Positions 1 to 8,019 are shown, numbered from the stretch's first letter. The stretch is 25,643 bases of DNA from an uncultured Mollicutes bacterium (GCA_900543055.1 UQQI01000021.1:1-25643); one strand, 5' to 3'. Translations and numbers: made by a program. The notes: generated by a model from the sequence alone, not told the origin.

Positions 1-74
1 CTATGAAGAATAGAGGTTACTCTATCTATGAAGTAGGAATTTTGGTTGGTGACGACCAAAGCGACAAATTTTAA
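1..74 (+). CDS. Possible C-terminal tail of a gene entering from the left
   Basis: A reading frame is open from the window edge to TAA at 72-74. The stop lies inside a terminator hairpin, as expected for the end of a real gene. The last residues (SIYEVGILVG...) faintly resemble the second helix-turn-helix of AraC-type regulators, but only about 24 residues are visible, so no function is assigned. An ATG at 3-5 is in frame but is probably internal. Confidence 0.4.
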   Translation, partial: MKNRGYSIYEVGILVGDDQSDKF

Positions 75-90
75 TTTGTCTTTTGTTCTT
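63..90 (+). terminator. Intrinsic terminator
   Basis: GACAAATT (63-70) and AATTTGTC (73-80) form a perfect 8-bp stem with a TT spacer, followed by a T-rich tail (81-90). It overlaps the stop codon of the upstream frame and separates it from the LysR operon. Confidence 0.7.
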
Positions 91-182
91 ATATAATATA
101 AAATAGTTTTTGTATTTTCGATTAATGTCTATTGTTTTAGATTTTAATACTATAAAATTTATATAAAAATGACTTATAGCAT

Positions 183-211
183 TTGACTTTGCTATAAATT
201 TGTAATATAAT
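183..211 (+). promoter_or_regulatory. Sigma-A promoter of the LysR/radical SAM/NADAR operon
   Basis: TTGACT (183-188), a 17-bp spacer and TATAAT (206-211) make a near-consensus vegetative promoter. Transcription should start near 217-219, about 12 bases before the LysR start codon, so the leader is very short. It is the only good promoter seen for the three-gene operon. Confidence 0.75.
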
Positions 212-213
212 AT

Positions 214-226
214 GTCGCGAGGCGAC
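214..226 (+). promoter_or_regulatory. GC-rich dyad GTCGC-GAG-GCGAC at the transcription start
   Basis: A 5-bp inverted repeat with a 3-base centre lies directly after the -10 box and overlaps the presumed start site. The GAGG that serves as SD for the LysR gene (219-222) is inside it. Such a GC-rich dyad stands out in this AT-rich region. It could be an operator (autoregulation by the LysR protein) or limit access to the SD. The role is inferred. Confidence 0.4.
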
Positions 227-230
227 GGTT

Positions 231-1124
231 ATGAATATAGATTATAATTTATATAAAATATTTTTATATTTATATGAAGAAAAAAGTATTTCTAAAACTG
301 CTGCGAAATTATATGTTTCACAGCCAGCGATTAGTTATAGTTTAAAAGAATTAGAAAATCAATTGGGGTATACTTTGTTTTATCGTAATTCTAAAGGAAT
401 TGAACCTACACTAGAAGCAAAGGAATTATATACTTATGTTTCAACTGCATTTAATATATTTAATGATGCTGAAGAACATATAAAAAATCTTAATAGTTTA
501 AATATAGGTTGTATAAGGATTGGTACACCATCACATATTGGAATATTCTATTTAACTAATTATATAGCTGATTTTAGAAGAATTTATCCTGGTATTAAAT
601 TTGAAATTATATCAAGATCTACATCTGATATGGTAGATATGTTAGAAGCTAGAAAACTTGATATTATTGTTGATACCTTACCTATTAATAGTAAAAAGAA
701 TGTAACTAAAGTAACACTTTCTAAATTACACAATTGTTTTGCGTATAATAAAAATATAATGAAAGATGTTCATATTAATAGTGTAACTGATTTAAAAAAT
801 TATCCATTAGTTTTACCTAGTGCGACATCTTCAATTAGATTGAAGTTAGATGAATATATGGAATCTAAGAATACTAAACTTAGTCCAATTCTTGAATCAT
901 GGACAACAGAAATGATGCTTGAAATGGTAAGAAAAGGAGTGGGTATTGGTTATTTTATAAAGAATGTTATTGATACTCAAAATGATAAGGATGATTTTCA
1001 TGTAATAAGTTTTGATAATGAATTGCCAGCAGTTGATGTATGTTGTGTTTATGTTGATGAGTTTTTATCAGCAGCGACACATAAATTTATAGAGATGATA
1101 ACAAGTAATAAAGTAGGGGATTAA
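231..1124 (+). CDS. LysR-family transcriptional regulator
   Basis: The 297-residue protein has the length and layout of the LysR family. The N-terminal winged helix-turn-helix spans roughly residues 1-60, with the typical SISKTAAKLYVSQPAIS recognition region and LGYTLFYR wing. The rest is a periplasmic-binding-like effector domain (about 90-290). The ATG at 231 has GAGG at 219-222 as SD. Two bases separate its stop from the radical SAM start. LysR regulators usually control adjacent genes, and here the regulator is first in the same transcript, so it probably also controls itself. The effector is unknown; by context it may be a nucleotide-like metabolite handled by the next two genes. Confidence 0.9.
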   Translation: MNIDYNLYKIFLYLYEEKSISKTAAKLYVSQPAISYSLKELENQLGYTLFYRNSKGIEPTLEAKELYTYVSTAFNIFNDAEEHIKNLNSLNIGCIRIGTPSHIGIFYLTNYIADFRRIYPGIKFEIISRSTSDMVDMLEARKLDIIVDTLPINSKKNVTKVTLSKLHNCFAYNKNIMKDVHINSVTDLKNYPLVLPSATSSIRLKLDEYMESKNTKLSPILESWTTEMMLEMVRKGVGIGYFIKNVIDTQNDKDDFHVISFDNELPAVDVCCVYVDEFLSAATHKFIEMITSNKVGD

Positions 1125-1126
1125 AT

Positions 1127-2755
1127 ATGAAGTTTTTATTAAGTGATGAGAAAAATATTTGTGATAGAGATTTAGAAATTAGAAAAAAGTTATATGATGA
1201 GTTTATGATGTTACCAGAAACATTTGTTTCTAAGATGAGACATTTGCAACCGCAAATAGGTTGTTTTAACAATTGTAGTTTCTGTAGTAAATTTTCAGTT
1301 TGTAAGAGTGAGTATTGGTCTTTAGATAGTTTAAGAAACGTAATTGCGGCTCTTAAATACACTGCAAGAAATTATACTAAGGATGATATATTACTTGCTT
1401 GGGATAGAAAAGAACATCGTGTAGGAGTAATTTTTCCATATTTAAATAACGATATTTCATTATATCCATATTTAGAAGAATATATTGATTTATGTTATAG
1501 AGAACTTGGTGTTCGTACAAGAATTTCTACAGTTGGTTTTTCAAGACATAATGAGTTATTAAATAAGGTTCATAAAAAGATTTTTTCAAACGATTTAATT
1601 TACGCATTAGGCGGAGTTAGACTTTCTGTATGCCAATATGGTCGTGTTTGGGAAGAAAAGTGTGAAAAGAACTCTTTAGATGATTATGAGAAAGATTTAG
1701 CAAACTTCTTAAATATATATAAACCATATTATGAAAAGTTTGGTACTGGTTCTAGAAAAATGTGTGTAGAATTAAGATATAGTCCTTTGGTTGAGAATAG
1801 TGAAGTATTTGTATTTGAATATAATAATAAATTTGTAATCGCAACAAGTAATTATTTATTTATATCAAAAGAAGAGAATATAGAATTTTTAGAAAGTTAT
1901 GTTGCTGATCCATATAAACATGCTTTAACATTAAGTAATGATGGAATCATTTTTAACGAATACAATTTAGATTTTAAGGCAAGTAGTCAAGAAGAAGTAA
2001 TTGAATATATCGAATCTAGACTAGGAGATGCTGAAAAAGAAGTTGAAGTTTATTTATTTAAAAATAAAGATGGTATATATTATTCAATTGATCCTAAACT
2101 TACAAGTTCAGGTAATTATGGTATGAATATTTATCCTATTACTGATGTTAGAGTAAAGTCTGGTTATTTAGTTACTGAAAGATTCTTTTTAAATGCTATG
2201 TATAATTTTAAAAAGAAAAAAGGACATGGTTTAAAAGATGCTCTTAGTAATACTACATATGATGATTGTAATGAAGTTTTAAAATTATTAGAAGAATATG
2301 CTAATTATTATAATGAAAATGGAAAAGTTGATAAGAGTGAGTATATTAAAGAGCATGTTATTCCATTGATAAATGTCTATATTAATGCACTTAGACTTGC
2401 TGGATATTCATCTGATGCTTTCTTTGATAAGAATTTTACAATAGATACTGGAATGATTTGTAATTTAGGTAGAGCAATTAATTTATTTAAAGGACTAACT
2501 AAGTTTATTAATGAACCATTAACTCCTACACATGAAAGAAATTATGGTAGACATTGTTCAACTATGAAACAAGAAAATAGTGTTTGGCTATTAGGATGTG
2601 ATTTTCATAATAGTATTTCTATTGAAAAATTAGATTTATTTAATACTGCTTCAGTAGAAGGGCAAACTTCATTTAAGAAGAAAATTACAATAGATAATTT
2701 TAATAAAAATATTAGTCAAGAAGAGAAATATTTATATCCAGGAGAAGTAGAATAA
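1127..2755 (+). CDS. Uncharacterised radical SAM protein
   Basis: The 542-residue protein carries a canonical radical SAM cluster motif, CX3CX2C, at C46, C50 and C53 (PQIGCFNNCSFC), with a further Cys at 59. Secondary-structure-like patterns to about residue 250 fit a partial TIM barrel. The C-terminal half (about 250-540) is not a domain I recognise; it has only isolated Cys residues and no clear second Fe-S motif. The SD AGGGGA (1115-1120) sits 6 bases before the ATG. The stop codon overlaps the next start by one base (TAATG), so translation is coupled to the NADAR-DHH gene. Substrate and reaction are unknown. The pairing with an N-glycosidase-like and a phosphoesterase-like domain suggests nucleotide or modified-base chemistry, which is inference. 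Confidence 0.8.
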   Translation: MKFLLSDEKNICDRDLEIRKKLYDEFMMLPETFVSKMRHLQPQIGCFNNCSFCSKFSVCKSEYWSLDSLRNVIAALKYTARNYTKDDILLAWDRKEHRVGVIFPYLNNDISLYPYLEEYIDLCYRELGVRTRISTVGFSRHNELLNKVHKKIFSNDLIYALGGVRLSVCQYGRVWEEKCEKNSLDDYEKDLANFLNIYKPYYEKFGTGSRKMCVELRYSPLVENSEVFVFEYNNKFVIATSNYLFISKEENIEFLESYVADPYKHALTLSNDGIIFNEYNLDFKASSQEEVIEYIESRLGDAEKEVEVYLFKNKDGIYYSIDPKLTSSGNYGMNIYPITDVRVKSGYLVTERFFLNAMYNFKKKKGHGLKDALSNTTYDDCNEVLKLLEEYANYYNENGKVDKSEYIKEHVIPLINVYINALRLAGYSSDAFFDKNFTIDTGMICNLGRAINLFKGLTKFINEPLTPTHERNYGRHCSTMKQENSVWLLGCDFHNSISIEKLDLFNTASVEGQTSFKKKITIDNFNKNISQEEKYLYPGEVE

Positions 2756-4029
2756 TGTCAGTTGATTTTTATAAAGAATTTGGTGAATTAGGATATCTTG
2801 CTAATTATTCTAATCATGGTTTTTATGAAGATGGTGTGTTTTATAAAACAGTTGAACATTATTATCAAGCAAAGAAATATGATAATCCTACTATAATAAA
2901 AAAAATACTAGAAGCAGATACTCCAAAAGAAGCATCAATTATTGGAAGAGATAGAAGTAATATCCGTATTCCTAATTTTAAAAATATAAAAGATGATGTT
3001 ATGTTTCAAGGAATATATTTAAAATTTATGGCTCATCCAGATATTAGAACTAAATTAATTGAAACTGGTAATAAGATGATTCGTGAAATGACAATAAATG
3101 AGTTTTATTGGGGCGTTGGTTATGATTTATTAGGAGAGAATCATATAGGTAAAATATTGTGTGATGTTCGAGAAAAAATAAAGAGCGATATGATTGATAA
3201 TTTAATAAAAGAGAATCAAGGAAAAAGAGTATATGTTATTGGACACAATAATCCTGATTGTGATTCTTTTTTCTCAGCAATCCTTCTATCTAGAATATTA
3301 AAGAGCTATGGTGTTGATGCGGTTTCTTGTGTAAGAGATAAAAATTTTATTGATAAGGATATTGTTAATGATATAAATAAAGATGATTATCAAGTTATTA
3401 ATGATTTTGATGATAAAAAGTTCATTCTAGTTGATCATAATAATCTACTTGGTATTCCTAAAGAAAATGTTATATTTTCAATAGATCATCATAGAATAAC
3501 AGGAGACATTCTTAATTTAATTGAAATAGAGTATGCATCATGTGGTTTACTTATATATGATTTATTTAAGAAAAAATATCAGTTTAATGATTTAGAGAAG
3601 ATGTATATAATTATGACTGTGTTAACAGATACAGATTATCTTACTAGTAGTAGGTTTTCTTGTTATGATAAAGAATTATTTAATGAAGTAAATTATTGTA
3701 ATATTGATATTTCTGATTTGAAAAAGAAGTATTTTAAAACTACTGATTTTAATAATAATATTATAGATAATTTAATTAATAATTCTAAAGAATATAATTT
3801 TAATGATAAAGTTATAAGAAGAAGCTTAATAACTGGTTATGGTGATGACTATGATATGTATTATGATAAGTATGTTTCTAGTATGAGAGATGCTCATATT
3901 GATTTATTAATATTTTGTGATTATGAGAATATGAAGACTTATTTTAATTTTAATGGAGAAAATAAGACTATGCCAAAGTTTACTTCTAGTACTAATTTAG
4001 TGCTTAATTATATTAATAATTTATCATAA
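2755..4029 (+). CDS. NADAR domain fused to DHH/family II pyrophosphatase-like domain
   Basis: This 424-residue protein has two parts. Residues 1-150 match the NADAR/YbiA (DUF1768) fold: TVEHYYQAKKY with the expected Glu at 34, and WGVGYDLLGENHIGKIL at 119-134. Residues 155-424 match the DHH phosphoesterase superfamily and most closely family II (Mn-dependent) inorganic pyrophosphatases: GHNNPDCDS (163-171), LVDHN (225-229), IDHH (243-246) and TDTDY (291-295). Known NADAR proteins cleave N-glycosidic bonds, either in riboflavin intermediates (YbiA) or in guanine ADP-ribose. DHH enzymes hydrolyse phosphoanhydride or phosphodiester bonds. Together they suggest stepwise breakdown of a nucleotide-like substrate. 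AGGAG at 2740-2744 is the SD, and the start overlaps the preceding stop. Confidence 0.85.
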   Translation: MSVDFYKEFGELGYLANYSNHGFYEDGVFYKTVEHYYQAKKYDNPTIIKKILEADTPKEASIIGRDRSNIRIPNFKNIKDDVMFQGIYLKFMAHPDIRTKLIETGNKMIREMTINEFYWGVGYDLLGENHIGKILCDVREKIKSDMIDNLIKENQGKRVYVIGHNNPDCDSFFSAILLSRILKSYGVDAVSCVRDKNFIDKDIVNDINKDDYQVINDFDDKKFILVDHNNLLGIPKENVIFSIDHHRITGDILNLIEIEYASCGLLIYDLFKKKYQFNDLEKMYIIMTVLTDTDYLTSSRFSCYDKELFNEVNYCNIDISDLKKKYFKTTDFNNNIIDNLINNSKEYNFNDKVIRRSLITGYGDDYDMYYDKYVSSMRDAHIDLLIFCDYENMKTYFNFNGENKTMPKFTSSTNLVLNYINNLS

Positions 4030-4121
4030 TATTTAAAAACTAGTTATATTAAGATATAAATAAAATTTATCTACTTAATTGTATATAAATTTTTTTTATT
4101 GTTAATATTAAAAATATATGT

Positions 4122-4151
4122 TTGATTTATAACTATAGACTAGAGTAAAAT
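4122..4151 (+). promoter_or_regulatory. Possible promoter of the 74-aa gene
   Basis: TTGATT (4122-4127), 18-bp spacer, TAAAAT (4146-4151). The preceding stretch (4030-4121) is AT-rich with a T-run at 4091-4098 but no convincing terminator hairpin. Confidence 0.4.
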
Positions 4152-4188
4152 AAAATTTACACAAGAGACTTTGGGAGTAGGTGAAGAT

Positions 4189-4413
4189 ATGTTTGATGTA
4201 GAAGATTTAAAACTTAATAATCATAGTAGCGACAAGAAAAATTTATACACATATTATTCAGCTAAGAAATTATATTTATCGTATAAATCGTCAAAGTATT
4301 TATTACTTGAGAAGGTTGAACCTAAAGAGATAGAGAGTATAAGTTTAACTACTAGAAATACGATGGTTATAAGTAAAGAAAATGGAATATTATTATTTCC
4401 AAGAAATTTTTAA
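4189..4413 (+). CDS. Small protein of unknown function
   Basis: A 74-residue, lysine-rich, probably cytoplasmic protein. The ATG at 4189 is preferred over a TTG at 4171, because the GGGAGTAGGTG stretch (4173-4183) gives an SD at normal spacing for the ATG. A promoter lies just upstream, and the stop codon runs directly into a strong terminator, so this is a single-gene unit. No family recognised; the short beta-rich C-terminal half (residues about 45-74) has no catalytic signature. Confidence 0.55.
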   Translation: MFDVEDLKLNNHSSDKKNLYTYYSAKKLYLSYKSSKYLLLEKVEPKEIESISLTTRNTMVISKENGILLFPRNF

Positions 4414-4443
4414 GATATAGGTGTTTACTTATATCTTTTTTTT
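4412..4443 (+). terminator. Strong intrinsic terminator
   Basis: AAGATATAGGT (4412-4422) pairs with ACTTATATCTT (4427-4437) in an 11-bp stem with one G-U pair and a GTTT loop, followed by an unbroken T-run. Confidence 0.85.
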
Positions 4444-4449
4444 CAATTA

Positions 4450-4478
4450 TTTACTCAAAAAATGACGTATTATATAAT
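4450..4478 (+). promoter_or_regulatory. Promoter upstream of the toxin remnant/DUF2691 gene
   Basis: TTTACT (4450-4455), 17-bp spacer, TATAAT (4473-4478). It could drive the DUF2691-like gene at 4669 through a roughly 180-base leader that contains the decayed toxin-like frame. Confidence 0.5.
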
Positions 4479-4506
4479 GTTAACGTGAAGTAAAAATACA
4501 TCGTTA

Positions 4507-4614
4507 AAGAATTCTCATGAGCATGATTGATCGTTGGGTTAAGATGGTAAACCACATATAGGCGATGCACATGATTTTTCTAAAATTATCATAAAAGCAA
4601 TTGTTATACCTTAA
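4507..4614 (+). pseudogene. Decayed C-terminus resembling a polymorphic toxin or phage protein
   Basis: Reading 4507-4614 in one frame gives a protein-like string (NSHEHD, then DGKPHIGDAHDFSK) interrupted by TGA at 4528-4530 and TAA at 4540-4542, and ending at TAA 4612-4614. His-rich HxHxW...GKP tails of this kind end many secreted toxins and wall-associated proteins. The next gene encodes a DUF2691-like protein, which fits a toxin-immunity pair whose toxin has been lost. Attribution to a toxin is inference. Confidence 0.35.
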
Positions 4615-4668
4615 TGAGGATTTATGTTTGGTATAAAATTTCTAATAAAAAATGAATAGGATATAATT

Positions 4669-5088
4669 TTGAATAAAATATTTCATGGTATAGATTCTTC
4701 CAACTTTAGATGGAAACTTGAATGTGAAGAAGTATTCGGTGAACATGGAGAATTTTTTTGTGATAAAACTGATTATATTAATAATGATTTTCAAAATATG
4801 GTTCAAAAGAAACATTATCCAGTACACTTAAATTTACAAATGTATTATAAGAATAGTGATGTAAATGAGATAAATAATTATGATCAATTTCTAATAAGTT
4901 CATGTCAACTTATTATATTTATAGTTGATAATGTTTTTGTTGAAATATATGCTAAAAATCAAACTATATTAGAAAGAATATTAAAAAATGCAGTTGATTT
5001 TGATTTTTCTAATATTGAATATATTAATGAGAGTTTAGATACGTACAAGAAATTTTCTCGATATTGTCAATTATTGAGTTGTGGATAG
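4669..5088 (+). CDS. DUF2691-like protein, probable orphan immunity protein
   Basis: A 139-residue soluble protein. Its C-terminal two thirds (NYDQFLISSCQLIIFIVDN..., VEIYAKNQ, ANIEYI-like and ESLDTYKKFS segments) resemble DUF2691, a small Bacillota family seen in toxin/immunity loci. The start is TTG at 4669 with AGGA (4658-4661) 7 bases upstream; no nearby ATG has an SD. The preceding reading-frame remnant looks like the tail of a toxin, so this may be an immunity gene kept after toxin decay. Family assignment is from remembered pattern only and needs a profile search. Confidence 0.6.
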   Translation: MNKIFHGIDSSNFRWKLECEEVFGEHGEFFCDKTDYINNDFQNMVQKKHYPVHLNLQMYYKNSDVNEINNYDQFLISSCQLIIFIVDNVFVEIYAKNQTILERILKNAVDFDFSNIEYINESLDTYKKFSRYCQLLSCG

Positions 5089-5133
5089 GTAAAATAAAAA
5101 TCAAATAAATTTCTTCTTAATTGTAAAAATGAA

Positions 5134-5163
5134 AACCACCGGATAGTCCGATGGTTCTTTTGT
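5134..5163 (+). terminator. Intrinsic terminator after the DUF2691-like gene
   Basis: AACCACCGGA (5134-5143) pairs with TCCGATGGTT (5147-5156) with one mismatch and a TAG loop, followed by CTTTTGTTCTTT. Confidence 0.8.
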
Positions 5164-5395
5164 TCTTTAGCGTTGAGTCTTTAATAATGAAATTCTTCTT
5201 TACTATAATTAAATTGCAGGTTGCTATTTTTAAAAATGGTGTTGCGTCTCATATAGGACATAAATATATGTGAAACTAAAAGAAGATAAGTCTTTAGAAT
5301 AGTTAATATTAGATAAAATTGACCTGTTTATATAAAATAGGCAATTGAATCTTCAAATAGTTCTTAAGTAAAGACAGAAAAAAAATTTACAGTGT
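5164..5395. other. Intergenic stretch without a convincing gene
   Basis: Between two terminators. It holds one short open frame (5187-5273, 28 codons, hydrophobic start then VAIFKNGVASHIG) with no SD, which may be a gene remnant. Nothing else recognisable. Confidence 0.4.
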
Positions 5396-5424
5396 CATAG
5401 AAAAACCACTAGTTTTACTAGTGG
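5396..5424 (-). terminator. Terminator of the TetR-YhgE unit, possibly bidirectional
   Basis: CCACTAGT (5406-5413) and ACTAGTGG (5417-5424) form a perfect 8-bp stem with a 3-base loop. On the minus strand it is followed by TTTTT (complement of 5401-5405). On the plus strand an AT/T tract follows as well. Confidence 0.8.
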
Positions 5425-5431
5425 ATATTTT

Positions 5432-7405
5432 TTAATTGTTTTTCTTATTATATATTAAGTCATTAACAATGTTTATTACTACGAATACTAAGCATAATGT
5501 AATAATTAAAGTTAAGTTTTTAGTTAATAGGGTTGATTCTATTTTTACAAGAGATTCTCTTAATAAATCAATTGTATATGACATAGGTAATAAGTTATGT
5601 AGCCATCTAAATCCTTTAGTAACTGTTTCTATTGGGAATGTTCCACCTGCTGCTGCTAATTGTAAAACTAATAATATTAAAGCAACAAATTTACCAACGT
5701 CTTTTAAATTTACAATTAAGAATTCTATAATTGCTATGAATGTATTAGCAATTAATATTATTGAGAAGTAATATAATGGAATACTTGTTATTTTAAAGTC
5801 TAAGAATAATTGTAAAAGTATAGCAAGTAATATTCCTGATGCAGTTGCTATTAAATGATATAGACATGTTCTTTGTAAGTGATTGTTATTATCAATTGAT
5901 AATTTTTTGAATCTGTTTTCTTTATCATAGTAAAGTACTATATACATCATTAAACATCCTACCCAAAGTGCTATTGAAATAAAGAATGGAGAGAATGCTG
6001 TACCATATGATGATATCTTATTAACTTCTTTAGTATTTACTTTTACAGGTTCTTTACTATATTCTTTTAGTGTTTCTACTTTTTTAACATCTTTCTTAGT
6101 TGAATCTAATTTTTCATTTAATTCTTTTTTAGAAGATGTAACACTTGTATCTAATGTAGTTAATCCATTTGATAGAGTAGTTGCGCCTGTTGATAATGTG
6201 TTAATTCCAGAGTTTATTTTCTTTGAATTTACTGATAATGTATTAATACCAGTATTTAATGTATTTACTCCAGCAGTTATTTGGTTTGATCCTTGTTGTA
6301 GTTTGTCAATTCCTGTTGTTAATTCATCGATTTTAGTAGGTAATACATTTAGGCTATTTGTTTTTTCATTTAGTGTACATAAACCAGCATTAATTTGTTT
6401 TGCAGATGAGTTTATTTTTCCGCCTACATAAGTTAATGTTTCAATTTTATTAAGATTAGTTTTATCATCTTTTTGTAGTAATGCTTGTAATTTGTAATAG
6501 TCTTCATCTTTTGGAAGATTATAAGAATCATACATTGTAACTATTTTTTCTGCCATAGTTTGCTCATATTGTAACATTGTATTTACGTTAGTAATATATG
6601 AGTCAAGACTATTAGTTAACTCAGTGTTAGTACTTGTAAGTGTATTTACTGATGATGTAAGTACTGGGATACTTTCTTTTAAAGTATTGAATTCTTTAGT
6701 ATTTTCACTTAAAGTATTAATTCCATTATTTAGTGTTTTCATTGATTCATTTAATGTTTTTGAACCACTATTAATTTTATCAAGTCCGTTATCAAATCCT
6801 TTGTAACTACTACTTAATGTATTTGTTCCACTTTCTAGTTGTTTTCCTCCTAAAGATAGTTGATTAGTACCATTATTTAATGTTTCAAAACCATTACTGA
6901 TTGTTTCTAATTGATTTGGTACTGATTCTAGATTATTACTTAATGTTCCAACTATTTCAGAATTAATAGTATTATCTAAGTTAGCTTCTACAGTTGATAC
7001 TACTTTATCAATAATTTGAGATGCTAAGTAATTTGACTTTTGATTAGGTGAATAAGTAATAGTTGGATGTTTTTTATTATTTGTATTTATACTTTCTATA
7101 CTTTCACTAAAGTCTTCTGGTATTGTGATAACTGCATAATATGTTTTATTATTTAGTCCATCTTGAGCTTTATTATTTGAGACAACACTTAATTTTAATT
7201 TTTTCTTTTCTTTTATTTGATTTATTAATTCACTTCCACGTTTACCTTTATCTTCATTTACTATTGCTACTGGTAAATTATCAATATTTCCTTTGCCATA
7301 TGGATTCCAGTAAGCTTTTAAGTAAAAGAAACTATACATAAATGGAATGAATAAAACAGCAATCAAAACAACGTATTTAAATTTACTATTTTTATTATTT
7401 TTCAT
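5432..7405 (-). CDS. YhgE/Pip-family membrane protein (ABC-2 type)
   Basis: A 657-residue protein with the YhgE/Pip layout: one N-terminal membrane helix (about 10-30), a long extracellular region, and five or so C-terminal membrane helices (about 470-655). The extracellular part contains many degenerate repeats of the LNxGxNxLS type (about 170-440), predicted to form long coiled-coil-like helices. The start is ATG at 7405, because GAAGGAGG precedes it by 6 bases; a longer frame from a TTG at 7420 would start inside that SD. The family includes the phage infection protein Pip and type VII-secretion-linked or exporter-like proteins; the substrate here is unknown. It overlaps the TetR gene by 11 bases, so translation is coupled and the TetR protein is the likely regulator. 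Confidence 0.85.
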   Translation of the reverse strand: MKNNKNSKFKYVVLIAVLFIPFMYSFFYLKAYWNPYGKGNIDNLPVAIVNEDKGKRGSELINQIKEKKKLKLSVVSNNKAQDGLNNKTYYAVITIPEDFSESIESINTNNKKHPTITYSPNQKSNYLASQIIDKVVSTVEANLDNTINSEIVGTLSNNLESVPNQLETISNGFETLNNGTNQLSLGGKQLESGTNTLSSSYKGFDNGLDKINSGSKTLNESMKTLNNGINTLSENTKEFNTLKESIPVLTSSVNTLTSTNTELTNSLDSYITNVNTMLQYEQTMAEKIVTMYDSYNLPKDEDYYKLQALLQKDDKTNLNKIETLTYVGGKINSSAKQINAGLCTLNEKTNSLNVLPTKIDELTTGIDKLQQGSNQITAGVNTLNTGINTLSVNSKKINSGINTLSTGATTLSNGLTTLDTSVTSSKKELNEKLDSTKKDVKKVETLKEYSKEPVKVNTKEVNKISSYGTAFSPFFISIALWVGCLMMYIVLYYDKENRFKKLSIDNNNHLQRTCLYHLIATASGILLAILLQLFLDFKITSIPLYYFSIILIANTFIAIIEFLIVNLKDVGKFVALILLVLQLAAAGGTFPIETVTKGFRWLHNLLPMSYTIDLLRESLVKIESTLLTKNLTLIITLCLVFVVINIVNDLIYNKKNN

Positions 7406-7964
7406 TTTGTCCTCCTTCAATTATTAGTCCTTTTTCTAGTATTGAACTAACTTCTTTAATAATTTTTTCTTCTTGAATATCTTTATCATATTCAAAGAAT
7501 ATAGAGAAGAATATTTTATATATTAGAAATGCTGTTAAGTGTTCATCACATTTTCTAATATTATTTTTTTCTATCTCTTCTTTTAACTTCATTTCAATAT
7601 AATTAATTATTTCATTGTCATATTGACTTATAAAATTAGTATGATTACCAAGCAATTGTTCTTTACTTAGTGAATTAAATAATTGACTTTTTTTTCTAAA
7701 TTCTAATACTTCTTTGACACTTAAAATTATTTTTTCTGATAAAGTTATTTTCTTTCTATTTACTTTTTCAAAACATTTTTTAATACTTTCAAGTTCTTCG
7801 GTAATAAAATATTGGAATAAGTCATCCTTATCTTTGAAATAATGATATATTGTTTTTTTTGTTACTTTTGCGGATGTTGCGATTTCATCCATTGAAACTT
7901 TTTTGTACCCATAGTCTGTAAATAGATTTCTTGCTGTCTCAATTATTATTTCTTTTTTATTCAT
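7395..7964 (-). CDS. TetR-family regulator of the YhgE/Pip gene
   Basis: A 189-residue protein with the TetR N-terminal helix-turn-helix: IIIETARNLFTDYGYKKVSMDEIA, then VTKKTIYHYFKDKDDLF, all within residues 5-52, and an all-helical ligand/dimer domain after it. ATG at 7964 is chosen over a GTG at 7973 because AGAGG sits 8 bases upstream of the ATG and directly abuts the GTG. First gene of a two-gene unit with the downstream exporter-like protein, the usual arrangement for local TetR repression. A perfect 14-bp palindrome at 8006-8019 is a good operator candidate. Confidence 0.88.
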   Translation of the reverse strand: MNKKEIIIETARNLFTDYGYKKVSMDEIATSAKVTKKTIYHYFKDKDDLFQYFITEELESIKKCFEKVNRKKITLSEKIILSVKEVLEFRKKSQLFNSLSKEQLLGNHTNFISQYDNEIINYIEMKLKEEIEKNNIRKCDEHLTAFLIYKIFFSIFFEYDKDIQEEKIIKEVSSILEKGLIIEGGQNEK

Positions 7965-8005
7965 ATTTTTCACCTCTATACTGGTATACTAAATCAGTTC
8001 CGTAG

Positions 8006-8019
8006 TGTACTATAGTACA
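8006..8019. promoter_or_regulatory. Palindrome TGTACTATAGTACA, candidate TetR operator
   Basis: A perfect 14-bp palindrome about 42 bp upstream of the TetR start, in the divergent region between the TetR unit and the PBP gene. A second, shorter inverted repeat (TATAC-TG-GTATA, 7977-7988) lies next to the TetR SD. Binding is inferred. Confidence 0.45.

Noticed and set aside
4507..4614. TGA read as Trp in the toxin-like remnant, suggesting an alternative code.
   Set aside because: The same frame also has a TAA, and all intact genes use TGG for Trp with full-length standard-code frames.
4441..4668. Riboswitch or structured RNA upstream of the DUF2691-like gene.
   Set aside because: Only a short TTAACG/CGTTAA pairing is visible, and the stretch is better explained as a decayed coding frame.
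5187..5273. 28-residue gene.
   Set aside because: No SD, no promoter and no similarity noticed; treated as intergenic or remnant.
6198..6806. Plus-strand open frames inside the YhgE/Pip gene.
   Set aside because: They are antisense shadows of the repetitive minus-strand gene, without SD sites or protein-like composition.
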